Numbered from the stretch's first letter, positions 31,387 to 40,394 are shown. The stretch: DNA of 40,423 nt from Actinomadura hibisca NBRC 15177 (GCF_001552635.1 NZ_BCRO01000023.1:1-40423); one strand, 5' to 3'. Translations and numbers: made by a program. Notes: generated from the letters alone by a model not told the origin.

Positions 31387-32220
31387 ATGCGAGGGAAGAT
31401 GCCGGTGATCGCCACGGTGGCGGCCGGGCTGGTCGGCGTGACCGCGGGCGCGTGGCCCTCCGTGCGGGACGCGCCCGCCGCCGAGACCGGGCCCTCGATG
31501 CGGACGCAGCTCAGCGCCGTGCTGGGCGACAAGCAGTGGGCCACCCCGAAGCCCGGTAGCTGGACGCCCGACAAGCCGGAGGCCAGCGGCCTGCCGCCGA
31601 TCGTGCGGTCCGTCAACACCCAGGAGAAGGTGGTCTTCCTGACCATCGACGACGGCTACGAGTACGACGCCGAGTTCGTCAACCTGGTGCGCCGCGAGAA
31701 GGTGCCGATCCTGACCTTCCTGACCACGCAGTACGTGCGGGGCCAGGGGCAGTACTTCCTGGCGATGCGGAACGCCGGGTCGCAGATGGAGAACCACACC
31801 GTCAGCCACAAGAACATGGCGATCCAGGCCCCCGAGACGCAGCGCCGCGAGATCTGCGACGCGCAGGAGACCATCACCAAGCAGTACGGCCGCCGCCCGC
31901 AGATCTTCCGCCCGCCCTTCGGCAGCTACAACGAGACCACCCGCAAGATGGCCAAGGAGTGCGGCATCAAGTCGATCATGTTGTGGTCGGCGGAGTTCTA
32001 CAACGGCACCTCCGGTCCCGGCGTCGGCTTCAACGGCTTCGCGCGCGGCGACGGCGCGGGCAAGGGCTTCAAGCCGGGCGACATCATCCTGATGCACTAC
32101 CGCAAGGGCTTGGCGCAGCAGTTCCAGACGATCCTGGGCTGGATCCGCGAGCAGGGCTTCCGTCCTGCGGCGGTGGAGAACTACCTGCCCACGTCGCTGG
32201 GCGGCAACGCGCCCGGCTGA
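31387..32220 (+). CDS. Secreted polysaccharide deacetylase (NodB homology)
   Basis: A 277-aa exported protein. The N-terminus (RGK, then hydrophobic 6-22, cleavage near 32) is a signal peptide or anchor. The NodB domain (about 80-265) has TIDDGY with the catalytic D88 and metal D89, HTVSH with metal ligands H137 and H141, RPPFGSYN with R175, and ILMHY with H237. It would remove acetyl groups from peptidoglycan or another extracellular polymer. GGGGGAAG precedes the ATG. It stands on the opposite strand inside the minus-strand hydroxylase neighbourhood, and its last 40 bases overlap the end of the large hydroxylase subunit gene. Confidence 0.93.
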   Translation: MRGKMPVIATVAAGLVGVTAGAWPSVRDAPAAETGPSMRTQLSAVLGDKQWATPKPGSWTPDKPEASGLPPIVRSVNTQEKVVFLTIDDGYEYDAEFVNLVRREKVPILTFLTTQYVRGQGQYFLAMRNAGSQMENHTVSHKNMAIQAPETQRREICDAQETITKQYGRRPQIFRPPFGSYNETTRKMAKECGIKSIMLWSAEFYNGTSGPGVGFNGFARGDGAGKGFKPGDIILMHYRKGLAQQFQTILGWIREQGFRPAAVENYLPTSLGGNAPG

Positions 32221-34583
32221 GTCCGGCGGAGGCGGAACAGGGCGTCGGGGGACAGGGGCATCGCGGTGATCGCGATGCCCTCGGCGTCCTCCACGGCGGC
32301 GGCGATCACCGCGGACACCGGGATCACCCCCGCCTCGCCCGCGCCCTTGATGCCGAGCGGGTTCAGCGGCGACGGCGTCTCCAGGTGGTCGGTCTCGACG
32401 CGGGGGACCTCGGTCGCGTAGGGCATCAGGAAGTCCATGAACGAGGCGTTGAGGAGTTGACCGGACTCGTCGTAGGCCATGCGCTCGTACAGCGCGCCGC
32501 CGATGCCCTGCGCCACTCCCCCATGGATCTGGCCCTCCACGACCAGCGGGTTGATGAGACGGCCGCAGTCGTGCACGACCGCGTAGCGCAGCACGCGGAT
32601 CTCGGCGGTGTCCGGGTCGGTCTCCACGATCGCGGCGTGCATCCCGGCGGCGAACGTCGAGCGCACCGGCGAATAGTAGTCGCGGCCCTCCAGCCCGGGT
32701 TCCTCGCCGTGCGGCACCGGCGGTTCGGTGTCGGGGCCGCCGACCGCGAACTGGGTCGCGAGCGCGGTCTGCTCGTCGAAGGCGTAGCGCAGCGGGTTGG
32801 ACAACACCGAGACCGTGCGCAGCGGGATGCCCGAGGACCGGTCGCCGCGCACGTGCACGACGCCGTCGGTGATGTCCAGGTCGGACGGGTCGGCCTCCAG
32901 CGCCTCCCCCGCGATGCGCAGCGCCTTCGCGCGCACGCGACGGCACGCCAGCGCGATCGCGTTGCCGCTCATCACCGCCGCGCGCGACGCGAACGTGCCC
33001 ACCGCGTAGCCGAAGCGCCGGGTGTCGCCGGTGACGACGTGCACGTCCTCGACCGGGACGCCCAGTTCGGCGGCGGCGATCTGCGCGAAGACCGTCTGGT
33101 GGCCCTGGCCCTGCGAGGTCAGGCCGGTCGCGACGTGCACCCGGCCGGAAGAGTCGATCTCCACGTGGCCGCCCTCGTACGGGCCGACGCCGGTGCCCTC
33201 CACGTAGCAGGCGAGGCCGATCCCGATCCGGCGGCCCTCGGCGGCAGCCGCCTCCTTCAGGGCGGGGAACCCGTCCCAGCCGATGAGGTCGGTCACCTTG
33301 GCCAGCAGCGCCGGGTAGTCGCCCGAGTCGTAGATGAGGGGGCGGCCGTCCTGGAAGGTCAGGCCCTGGTCGTAGGGGAACTCGTCGGGGCCGATGAGGT
33401 TGGCGGCGCGGACCCCGGCGCGGTCGCGGCCCAGGTGGGCGGCGATCCGGTCCATGGTGCGCTCCATGCAGAACACGCCCTGCGGGCGGCCCGCGCCCCG
33501 GTAGGGGGTGACGATCAGGGTGGTGGTGTAGAGGCTGACCACCTCGGCCCGGTACACGCCGATCTTGTAGGGGCCCAGGAGCTGCGTGGAGGTGACGATC
33601 GGGATGATGACGCCGTAGGGGGTGTAGGCGCCGTGGTCGTGCAGGATGCGCACGTCCAGCGCCAGCACGCGGCCCGCGCCGTCGAAGCCGACCCGCACGT
33701 GCTGCACCTGGGCGCGCTCGTGGGCGGCGGCCACGAAGTGCTCGCGCCGGTCCTCGGTCCACTTGACCTCGCGTCCCAGCAGCCGCGCCGCCCAGGGGAC
33801 GAGGACCTCCTCGGGCCACGGGTGCACGATCTTCACGCCGAAACCGCCGCCGACGTCGGGCGCGACCACCTCGACCTTGCCCTGCGGCAGGCCGAGCTTG
33901 ACGGCGATGGCGGCGCGCACGCTGGTGGCCGTCTGGGTGGAGGAGTGCACGCGCAACGATCCGTCGTCGGCGTCCCAGCGGGCGTGGACGCCGCGTCCCT
34001 CCAGCGGCGTGGCCGCGCTGCGCTCGATGTCGAGCCGGAACTCCAGCACGTGCGGCGCGGCGGCGAGGGCCGCCTCCACGTCGCCGGTCTCCTGCCGCAG
34101 GACCGCGCCGACGTTGCCGGGCACGTCGTCGTGCACCAGGTGCTCGGCGCGCTCGGCGGCCTCGACGCCGACGACGGGCGGCAGCGTCTCGTACTCGACG
34201 CGGACGCGCTCGGCGGCGTCCTCGGCCAGGTAGCGGTCGCGGGCGACCACCATCACGACCGGCTCGCCCACGTGCCGGACGGTGTCGCGGGCCAGCGCGT
34301 ACCCGGTGCGGCCGTGGGTGAGGGCCGGGTGCGGGATCAGCAGCGGCAGCGGCTCGGCGACGCGGCCGGGCAGGTCCTCCCAGGTGTAGACGGCGACCAG
34401 GCCCTCGACGTCCAGCGCGCCGGTCACGTCGATGTCGATGATGCGGGCGTGCGCGTGCGGGGAGCGGACGAACGCGGCGGCGAGCGCGTCGCGGCCCAGG
34501 TCGTCCAGGTAGCGGCCTTGGCCGGTCAGCAGCCGGGGGTCCTCGCGCCGCGCGATGCCCTCGCCGAAGATCCGGGTGCTCAC
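32181..34583 (-). CDS. Molybdenum hydroxylase large subunit (xanthine dehydrogenase/form II CoxL-like)
   Basis: An 800-aa molybdopterin-binding subunit. It opens with GEGIARREDPRLLTGQGRY and has DVGGGFGVK, VTPYRGAGRPQG, SQGQGHQTVFAQIAA, and the catalytic Glu in LGIKGAGEAGVIP near the C-terminus. The active-site loop reads PYRGAGR. True aerobic CO dehydrogenases have AYxCSFR with a copper-binding Cys, so this is not a CO oxidiser; it belongs to the wider xanthine-, caffeine- or aldehyde-oxidising group. GTG at 34583 follows GAGGAGG and overlaps the iron-sulfur subunit stop (GTGA). The substrate is unknown but the flanking nucleobase permease and PucR suggest a purine. Confidence 0.92.
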   Translation of the reverse strand: MSTRIFGEGIARREDPRLLTGQGRYLDDLGRDALAAAFVRSPHAHARIIDIDVTGALDVEGLVAVYTWEDLPGRVAEPLPLLIPHPALTHGRTGYALARDTVRHVGEPVVMVVARDRYLAEDAAERVRVEYETLPPVVGVEAAERAEHLVHDDVPGNVGAVLRQETGDVEAALAAAPHVLEFRLDIERSAATPLEGRGVHARWDADDGSLRVHSSTQTATSVRAAIAVKLGLPQGKVEVVAPDVGGGFGVKIVHPWPEEVLVPWAARLLGREVKWTEDRREHFVAAAHERAQVQHVRVGFDGAGRVLALDVRILHDHGAYTPYGVIIPIVTSTQLLGPYKIGVYRAEVVSLYTTTLIVTPYRGAGRPQGVFCMERTMDRIAAHLGRDRAGVRAANLIGPDEFPYDQGLTFQDGRPLIYDSGDYPALLAKVTDLIGWDGFPALKEAAAAEGRRIGIGLACYVEGTGVGPYEGGHVEIDSSGRVHVATGLTSQGQGHQTVFAQIAAAELGVPVEDVHVVTGDTRRFGYAVGTFASRAAVMSGNAIALACRRVRAKALRIAGEALEADPSDLDITDGVVHVRGDRSSGIPLRTVSVLSNPLRYAFDEQTALATQFAVGGPDTEPPVPHGEEPGLEGRDYYSPVRSTFAAGMHAAIVETDPDTAEIRVLRYAVVHDCGRLINPLVVEGQIHGGVAQGIGGALYERMAYDESGQLLNASFMDFLMPYATEVPRVETDHLETPSPLNPLGIKGAGEAGVIPVSAVIAAAVEDAEGIAITAMPLSPDALFRLRRTQPGALPPSDVGR

Positions 34584-35071
34584 CGGGCCTCCTCGGCGAT
34601 CAGGGCGGCGGCGCGGTGCACGGCTTTCACGATGTTCTGGTAGCCGGTGCAGCGGCACAGATTGCCCGAGATGCCCTCGATCACCTCTTCTTCGGTGGGG
34701 TGCGGGGTGTCGCGCAGCAGCGCCGTCACCGTGCAGAGGAAGCCCGGGGTGCAGAAGCCGCACTGGAGCGCGTGGCACTTCTGGAACGCCCGCTGTACCG
34801 GCGACATCGTGCCGTCGGGCGCGGCCAGCCCCTCCACGGTGGTGACGGCGCGGCCGGTCACGGTCACCGCGAACGTCAGGCACGACCGCACCGGCTCACC
34901 GTCCAGCAGGACGGTGCAGCAGCCGCACACGCCGTGCTCGCAGCCGACGTGGGTGCCGGTCAGGCCGAGGTCGTGGCGCAGGAAGTCCGACAGCAGCCGC
35001 CGGGCGGGCGCGTCGGCGACGTGGAGGGTGCCGTTGACGGTCAGCTCGATGCGGTGGGCCTGCTCGGTCAC
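34580..35071 (-). CDS. Molybdenum hydroxylase [2Fe-2S] subunit
   Basis: A 163-aa small subunit with two iron-sulfur clusters. The plant-type cluster is held by C44, C49, C52 and C64 (GCEHGVCGCC, RSCLTF). The second cluster is held by C104, C107, C139 and C141 (LQCGFCTPGF, GNLCRCTGYQNI). It passes electrons from the molybdenum centre to FAD. It is coupled to both neighbours by four-base overlaps (ATGA at 35068-35071 with the FAD subunit and GTGA at 34580-34583 with the large subunit). All eight cysteines are present, so the subunit looks functional. Confidence 0.96.
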   Translation of the reverse strand: MTEQAHRIELTVNGTLHVADAPARRLLSDFLRHDLGLTGTHVGCEHGVCGCCTVLLDGEPVRSCLTFAVTVTGRAVTTVEGLAAPDGTMSPVQRAFQKCHALQCGFCTPGFLCTVTALLRDTPHPTEEEVIEGISGNLCRCTGYQNIVKAVHRAAALIAEEAR

Positions 35072-35919
35072 GGGGCCTCCCGGGCGAGGGCGTCGGCGGT
35101 GGCTTTGGCGAGGGCGCGTTGGGCCAGCACGCCCGCCAGGTGGCGGCGGTAGTCGGCGCTCGCGTGGATGTCGGACTCGGGGTCGATCCGTTCGCGGACG
35201 TGCTCGGCGAGCCGTCCGGACGCGGCGGCCTCGGTCAGGTCCAGCACCAGCGGCACTTCGGCGACGCCCAGGAACGCGGCGCGCACGGCCTCGGCCTGCC
35301 CGTCGCCGTCCACGGTGACGGTGGCGGCGACCCCGGCCAGCGCGAAGTCGCCGTGCCGCCGGGCGATCTCGGCGAAGGCGGTGCCGGTGCGCGGCGGCGC
35401 GGCCGGGAAGAAGGCCGCGACCGCCAGCTCGTCGTCGGCCAGCGCGGTCTCCAGCGGCCCGACGAACAGGTCGCGGGCGGCGACGACGCGCCGCCCGCGC
35501 ACCGAGACGGCCTCCACGTGGCCGCCCAGCAGCGCCAGCACGGCGGGCAGCTCGGCGGCCGGGTCGGCGTGCGCGAGGCTGCCGACGACGGTGCCCCGGT
35601 TGCGGATCACCGGGTGCGCGACGTGCCGCAGCGCGCGGCGCAGCAGCGGCTGGACGCGGGCGGCGGTGGCCGAGCGCTCCACCCGCGCGTGCCGGGCGAG
35701 CGCGCCGACCCGCACGCCCGCCCCGTCGGCCTCCAGGGTGTCCAGCTCCGCGACGTGGTTGACGTCGATCAGCTCGGCGGGGGCGGCCAGCCGCATGTTC
35801 AGCAGCGGGACGAGGCTCTGGCCGCCCGCCAGGACCTTCCCCCCGTCGGCGTCGGCGAGCGCCGTCACGGCCTCGTCGAGGGTGCGGGGCGCGCGGTAGC
35901 CGAAGGGGGGAGGTTTCAT
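35068..35919 (-). CDS. Molybdenum hydroxylase FAD-binding subunit
   Basis: A 283-aa medium subunit. MKPPPFGYRAPRTLDEAV, KVLAGGQSLVPLLNMRLA (FAD pyrophosphate loop, about 30-48), ELIDVNHV and RNRGTVVGSLAHADPAAELPA (second FAD motif) are characteristic of CoxM/XdhB. It takes electrons from the iron-sulfur subunit to the final acceptor. Order permease, FAD subunit, Fe-S subunit, molybdenum subunit is that of CoxMSL-type operons. Its ATG lies six bases after the permease stop with no clear ribosome site, so translation coupling is likely. Confidence 0.95.
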   Translation of the reverse strand: MKPPPFGYRAPRTLDEAVTALADADGGKVLAGGQSLVPLLNMRLAAPAELIDVNHVAELDTLEADGAGVRVGALARHARVERSATAARVQPLLRRALRHVAHPVIRNRGTVVGSLAHADPAAELPAVLALLGGHVEAVSVRGRRVVAARDLFVGPLETALADDELAVAAFFPAAPPRTGTAFAEIARRHGDFALAGVAATVTVDGDGQAEAVRAAFLGVAEVPLVLDLTEAAASGRLAEHVRERIDPESDIHASADYRRHLAGVLAQRALAKATADALAREAP

Positions 35920-35925
35920 GGAGCG

Positions 35926-37386
35926 TCAGTCACCGCCGGTGGTGGGCGGGCGGACCGGGCCGCCGATCTCGCGCTCGCCGGGCGCGATCACGCCGCCGCC
36001 GCTGCCCTCGGGACCTCGCCGCGTCCGGCTGGCGGCGTTCAGCGCGTGGTAGCCGAGCAGCACCGCGATCGTGCCGAGCGCGATGCCCTGGAGCGGGAAG
36101 TCGCCCGTGATGTCCAGCGTGACGTTGCCGATCGCCAGGATGATCGCGGCGGCGACCGGCACCAGGTTGACCGGATCGCCGAAGTCGATCCGGTTCTCCA
36201 CCCAGATCTTCGCGCCGAGCAGGCCGATCATCCCGTACAGCACGACGGTGATGCCGCCGAGCACGCCGCCGGGGGTGGCGGCCACCAGCGCGCCGAACTT
36301 GGGGCACAACCCGAACGCCACCGCGACGATCGCCGCCACGTAGTAGGCGGCTGTGGAGTAGACACGGGTCGCGGCCATGACGCCGATGTTCTCGGCGTAG
36401 GTGGTGGTGGGCGAGCCGCCGACGCCGGTGGCCAGCACGGTGCCGACGCCGTCGGCGGCGATGGCGCGGCCGAGCACCGGGTCCAGGTCCTTGCCGGTCA
36501 TCGCGGCCACGGCCTTGACGTGCCCGGTGTTCTCGGCGATCAGCGCGATCACCGGCGGCAGCGCCAGCAGGATCGCCGAGGTCTTGAAGTCGGGCGCGTG
36601 CAGGTCGGGGAAGCCGAACCAGGCGGCCTCCTTCACCGCCGACAGGTTCACGCGGTCGTGCGGGAACGCCGTCGCGACGCAGTAGGGGCCCTCGGCGGCG
36701 CACGGCTGGCCGGTCGCGCCCAGGAGGTTCTGGCCGGGCAGCACCGAGGTGATCTTCCCTGCGGTGGTGTCGAGCAGCCACGACAGCGCGAAGCCGAACA
36801 CCAGCGCCAGCAGGATCGAGATCCGCGACCAGAAGCCGCGCAGCAGCACCGAGGCGAGCACGGCGAACACCAGCGTGGCGAGCGCCGTCCACTGGTCCTG
36901 CGGCCAGTACACCGTGGCCACCACCGGCGCGAGGTTGAAGCCGATCAGCATCACCACCGCGCCGGTCACCACCGGCGGGAACAGCCGGTGGATCACCTCG
37001 CCGCCCAGCACGTGGATCGCCACCCCGACCGCGACCAGCACCAGCCCGGCCACCAGGATCGCGCCGGTGACGGTGGCGCTGTCGCCCCCGGCCGCGCGGA
37101 TCGCCGCGACCGCGCCGACGAACGAGGCGCTGGAGCCGAGGTAGCTCGGCACCTGGCCGCCCACGATCAGCAGGAACAGGATCGTGGCGACCCCAGACAT
37201 CATGATCGACAGGTTGGGGTCCAGCCCCATCACGACCGGGAACACGAACGTGGCGCCGAACATCGCCACCACGTGCTGGGCCCCGATCCCGGCGGTGCGG
37301 GGCCAGCTGAGCCGTTCGTCGGGTCCGACGACCTCACCGGGCGGCGGGGTCCTCCCGTCGCCGTGCAGCTTCCAACCGATGGCCAT
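35926..37386 (-). CDS. Nucleobase:cation symporter-2 permease (uracil/xanthine type)
   Basis: A 486-aa membrane protein of the NCS2 family with about 12-14 hydrophobic segments. QHVVAMFGATFVFPVVMGL is the first helix with the conserved QH. ALIAENTGHVKAV carries the substrate-contact Glu, and GGSPTTTYAENIGVMAATRV is the second signature. UraA/RutG-like uracil permeases share this pattern; xanthine or urate carriers are close. It leads the hydroxylase operon, so the imported base is probably the hydroxylase substrate or a relative. The ATG at 37386 follows GAGGAGAG; the TTG five codons earlier would contain that site. A palindrome lies 38 bases upstream. Confidence 0.93.
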   Translation of the reverse strand: MAIGWKLHGDGRTPPPGEVVGPDERLSWPRTAGIGAQHVVAMFGATFVFPVVMGLDPNLSIMMSGVATILFLLIVGGQVPSYLGSSASFVGAVAAIRAAGGDSATVTGAILVAGLVLVAVGVAIHVLGGEVIHRLFPPVVTGAVVMLIGFNLAPVVATVYWPQDQWTALATLVFAVLASVLLRGFWSRISILLALVFGFALSWLLDTTAGKITSVLPGQNLLGATGQPCAAEGPYCVATAFPHDRVNLSAVKEAAWFGFPDLHAPDFKTSAILLALPPVIALIAENTGHVKAVAAMTGKDLDPVLGRAIAADGVGTVLATGVGGSPTTTYAENIGVMAATRVYSTAAYYVAAIVAVAFGLCPKFGALVAATPGGVLGGITVVLYGMIGLLGAKIWVENRIDFGDPVNLVPVAAAIILAIGNVTLDITGDFPLQGIALGTIAVLLGYHALNAASRTRRGPEGSGGGVIAPGEREIGGPVRPPTTGGD

Positions 37387-37423
37387 CGGCGCTCTCCTCA
37401 AGACGTTCAGCTCATGCGGGCAA

Positions 37424-37435
37424 GGTAGATCTACC
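37424..37435. promoter_or_regulatory. Perfect palindrome upstream of the permease/hydroxylase operon
   Basis: GGTAGATCTACC is a perfect 12-bp palindrome; allowing one mismatch per side it extends to 18 bp (CA..TG). It lies 38-49 bases upstream of the permease ATG, in the promoter of the minus-strand operon and downstream of the PucR gene. PucR or another regulator may bind here. Confidence 0.5.
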
Positions 37436-37510
37436 CTGGTGAGCGGGCATCGGCGACATCTGCCAAAGCCCGGGGCGCCGTTTGGGAGCCGGAAGTGGCC
37501 CAGATCACAC

Positions 37511-37532
37511 GTTCTGCGTCAGTTCTGCGTCA
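37511..37532. repeat. Perfect 11-bp tandem duplication across the PucR stop
   Basis: GTTCTGCGTCA occurs twice (37511-37521 and 37522-37532). On the minus strand the TGA stop of the PucR gene is at 37532-37530, and the second copy repeats TGACGCAGAAC after it, out of frame. Confidence 0.95.
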
Positions 37533-39218
37533 GATCCCCCGCATCCGCAACACGTGCAGGGCGAGGGTCAGGTTGAGGCGCAGGTGCGCGTCCTCGGTGA
37601 ACGGACCGAGCATCCGCTCCAGCTTCCCGATGCGGTACCTCAGAGTGTTGTAGTGGAAGTGGAGCCGCCGGGCGGTTTCGGCCACGTTGAGATTCGTCTC
37701 CAGCAGCACGTGCAGCGTCCGCCGCAGGTCGGCCAGCTCCGGCTCGTCGTCGGCGGCCAGCTCGCCCAGCGTCTCGCGCACGAACGCGTGCAGCTCGGCC
37801 GGGTCCGACACCAGGCTCAGCAGCCGGTAGACGCCGAGCTGGTCGAAGTGCGCGCGGGCCCCGTCGCCGTGCAGCTGGCGGCCCACCCGCACCGCCTTGA
37901 CGGCCTGCTCGTACGCCTCCGGCAGCGCGGCGGTCGAGGCGACGGTGCGGCTCACGCCGGTGGAGAAGGTGCGGCGCACGCCGTGGTGCTCGGCGAACAT
38001 CGCGGCGGCCTCCTTGACCATCGTCTGGAGCGGCCCGGCGTCCAGGGCGGCCGCGTCGTCGCCGGTCGCCCCGATCACCGCGACGACCTCGTGCGCGAAG
38101 CTCGCCACCGCCGCGTTGCGGTCGTGGCGGCGCACCGCGGCCGTCCACGCGGCGGCCAGCCGCTCCTGGGCCGAGCGCTCCTCGGCCCCGCGCGCCCGGC
38201 CGTCGCCGTCGCCGCGCGGGCGGCCGTCCAGCTCGGCGACCACCACCATCGCGGGCCGGTCCAGGTCCCAGCCGAACCCGGCGCAGTGCGCGACCACGCG
38301 GTCGTCGTCGCCGGCGCGCCCGGCCAGCACGTCGCGCAGGAAGTCGGCGCGGTACTTGCTCTCCACCGCCGCCACGGCCTGCTGCTTGGTCACCACCAGC
38401 GCGGCCACGGTCGCGGCCCGCTCCAGGATGCCGAGGTCGGTCTCGTGCAGCGCGCCGCTCGGGCTGTAGGCGACGATGCGGCCGTGGTCGAAGCCCCCGG
38501 CCATCACCGGGACCACCAGGTGGTCGCCGCGCGCGGCGCGCCGGTCGGCGCGCTGGTGGGCGGCGTCCAGCTCGCGCACCGCGCGCAGCTGCTCGTCGGT
38601 GCCCGCGCCCGCGACCACGCGCTGCTCGCCGTCCACGACCAGGACCGCGACCTCCAGCAGCGCGGCGACCTCGTCCACCACCTCCTGGAGCCCGCCGCCG
38701 CACAGCACGATCTGCACCAGCGCCCGGTGCACCTCCTCGGTGCGGGCGAGCACGGCGGCCTGGCGGTTCAGGATGTCGGTGAGCACCTGGTTGAGGATGT
38801 CGTCGAAGCCGACGTCGTCGGGCAGCAGGATCAGCGGGAAGCCGAGCCGGTCGGCCTGCTCGATCATCTCCGGCGGCAGCGCCTCCAGGTAGCGGCCGGG
38901 CTTGATCGCCAGGGCCGCGAGGCCCCGCTCGTCCAGGTCGGCGACCAGCCGGTCCAGCGGTTGCGGGGTGCCGCGCAGCGGGTAGCCGGTGGTCAGCAGC
39001 AGCTCGTGCGGCTTGACCCAGGCCAGGATGTCGGGCACCTCCATGACGTTGAGGCGCTGCACGACGCGGCCGAGGCCCGAGCGCCCGGCGATGAGCCGCG
39101 CTCCGGCCAGGGTGGACACGCCGAGGACCTCGCCGACCGGCAGGCCGCGGGTCAGTGTTCCGGTGCTCGCGAGCCGCAGGGCCGGTGGGCCCGGGTCCGC
39201 GGCGGGGGTGTAGCTCAT
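37530..39218 (-). CDS. PucR-family transcriptional regulator
   Basis: A 562-aa regulator. The N-terminal PucR domain (about 17-140) is seen in GLPVGEVLGVSTLAGARLIAG, NVMEVPDILAWVKPHELLLTTG and the ERGLAALAIKPGRYLEALPP region. A CdaR GGDEF-like middle domain follows (about 300-450). The C-terminal HTH_30 (about 495-555) ends with LETNLNVAETARRLHFHYNT and LRYRIGKLE. In Bacillus PucR controls purine catabolism genes. Here it lies between the nucleobase permease/hydroxylase operon and the divergent DUF2877 gene, so control of both is likely. The ATG at 39218 follows AGGTGA; an ATG eleven codons earlier is possible. A direct repeat of TGACAAC (39293 and 39312) lies in the upstream region. Confidence 0.92.
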   Translation of the reverse strand: MSYTPAADPGPPALRLASTGTLTRGLPVGEVLGVSTLAGARLIAGRSGLGRVVQRLNVMEVPDILAWVKPHELLLTTGYPLRGTPQPLDRLVADLDERGLAALAIKPGRYLEALPPEMIEQADRLGFPLILLPDDVGFDDILNQVLTDILNRQAAVLARTEEVHRALVQIVLCGGGLQEVVDEVAALLEVAVLVVDGEQRVVAGAGTDEQLRAVRELDAAHQRADRRAARGDHLVVPVMAGGFDHGRIVAYSPSGALHETDLGILERAATVAALVVTKQQAVAAVESKYRADFLRDVLAGRAGDDDRVVAHCAGFGWDLDRPAMVVVAELDGRPRGDGDGRARGAEERSAQERLAAAWTAAVRRHDRNAAVASFAHEVVAVIGATGDDAAALDAGPLQTMVKEAAAMFAEHHGVRRTFSTGVSRTVASTAALPEAYEQAVKAVRVGRQLHGDGARAHFDQLGVYRLLSLVSDPAELHAFVRETLGELAADDEPELADLRRTLHVLLETNLNVAETARRLHFHYNTLRYRIGKLERMLGPFTEDAHLRLNLTLALHVLRMRGI

Positions 39219-39473
39219 GCCAGGGGTCACCTCGCCTTTTGGTGCGTACATCGCCCGATACGGCGTGATCGCTACCGCTTCCTGATCAACCCTGACAACA
39301 AAGACGAACGATGACAACCAGTCTTGGCAGCTTTCTCCATACGTCGCCCGCCGGGGGCCGGTCTACGGTCCCCGGAGGAGGCCGCGCCGCCCGCCGGGAG
39401 CGGGGTGCGCGTCCTCCGGCGGCCGATCGGCACCGTCGCCGTCGCGCCGTCGCCACCGGCCCCGGGAGGATCT

Positions 39474-40394
39474 GTGACCACCCTCGTGCGCGACCCGGTC
39501 CCGCTGTCCGGCCGGTGCCCCCCGGCCGGGGCGGCGAGCCTCGCGCTGCGGTCCGCGCTGGAGGCCCCGCGCCGTCCCGCCCGCGTGCTGGCGGTGTTCC
39601 CCACCGCGGTCTACCTGGAGGTGCGCGGCCCGGCGCGGCGGCGCGCCGAGCCCCGCGTGCTGGCGGTGGTCGGCGCGGACGCGGTGCGGCTGCCGAACGC
39701 GATCGTGCTGGCGGCGACCGGCCGCGAGCGCCCGTTCCGCGCGGTGCGCGAGGGCGGCGAGGCGGTGGTGGGCGACGGCGTGGTGGAGGCCGAGGGGCTG
39801 CGCGTGCGGGTGCGCCGCTGGTGGGACCCCGCGCCCGCGCTCGGGGCCGTCCAGCCCGCCGCGCTGGTTCGGGGCACCCGCGCTCTGGAGGCCGCGCTCG
39901 ACGGCGCGGCGGGCGGTCTGGCCGGGCATCCTGACCCGCCGATCCTGGCGGAGCGTTGCGCGGACGGAGACCTGGCGGGCGCGGTGGAGGCGGCGGAGCG
40001 CATCGTCGGCCTGGGGCCGGGCCTGACGCCCAGCGGCGACGACATCCTGGCCGGGCTGCTGGTGACGTTGCGGCTGTTCGGCGCGGCCGTCCCCGCCGGG
40101 GGCCGCGCGGTCTGGCTGGCGGACTGGCTGGGCGCGGCGGTGACCGCCGACGCCGAGACCCGCACCACGGCGCTGGCGGCGACGCTGCTGCACTGCGCGG
40201 CGGCGGGCGCGGCGGGCGCGGAGGTCGGCGCGGCGCTGCGCGCGGTGGCCGGGCAGGAGGCCCCGGGACCGGCCGCGCGGCGGCTGCTGGCGGCGGGCCA
40301 CACCTCGGGCGCGGACCTGGCGTGGGGCGTGGTGGCGGGCTGCCGGGCGGTGTCGTCGCTGGCGGTCTCGGCGGCGGAGAAGGCCAGCGCATGA
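39474..40394 (+). CDS. DUF2877 protein (AllH-like, oxamate carbamoyltransferase related)
   Basis: A 306-aa protein. The family hallmark GLGPGLTPSGDDILAGLLVT lies at 179-198. The N-terminal half (to about 120) is a beta-rich region with VFPTAVYLEVRG and RLPNAIVLA, which belongs to the family layout. DUF2877 is the AllH subunit of the AllFGH oxamate carbamoyltransferase involved in allantoin degradation in E. coli. Partners would be FdrA/AllF and AllG (DUF1116), which are not in the window but may follow. GTG at 39474 is chosen for the ideal GGGAGG five bases upstream. It is divergent from PucR, which fits purine-catabolic control. Confidence 0.87.
   Translation: MTTLVRDPVPLSGRCPPAGAASLALRSALEAPRRPARVLAVFPTAVYLEVRGPARRRAEPRVLAVVGADAVRLPNAIVLAATGRERPFRAVREGGEAVVGDGVVEAEGLRVRVRRWWDPAPALGAVQPAALVRGTRALEAALDGAAGGLAGHPDPPILAERCADGDLAGAVEAAERIVGLGPGLTPSGDDILAGLLVTLRLFGAAVPAGGRAVWLADWLGAAVTADAETRTTALAATLLHCAAAGAAGAEVGAALRAVAGQEAPGPAARRLLAAGHTSGADLAWGVVAGCRAVSSLAVSAAEKASA

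Noticed and set aside
31959..34643. An 894-residue plus-strand open frame
   Set aside because: It is antisense to the molybdenum hydroxylase large subunit, has biased His/Arg/Gly composition and no recognisable motif.
29653..37386. Carbon monoxide dehydrogenase operon (coxMSL-G)
   Set aside because: The large subunit lacks the AYxCSFR active-site loop.
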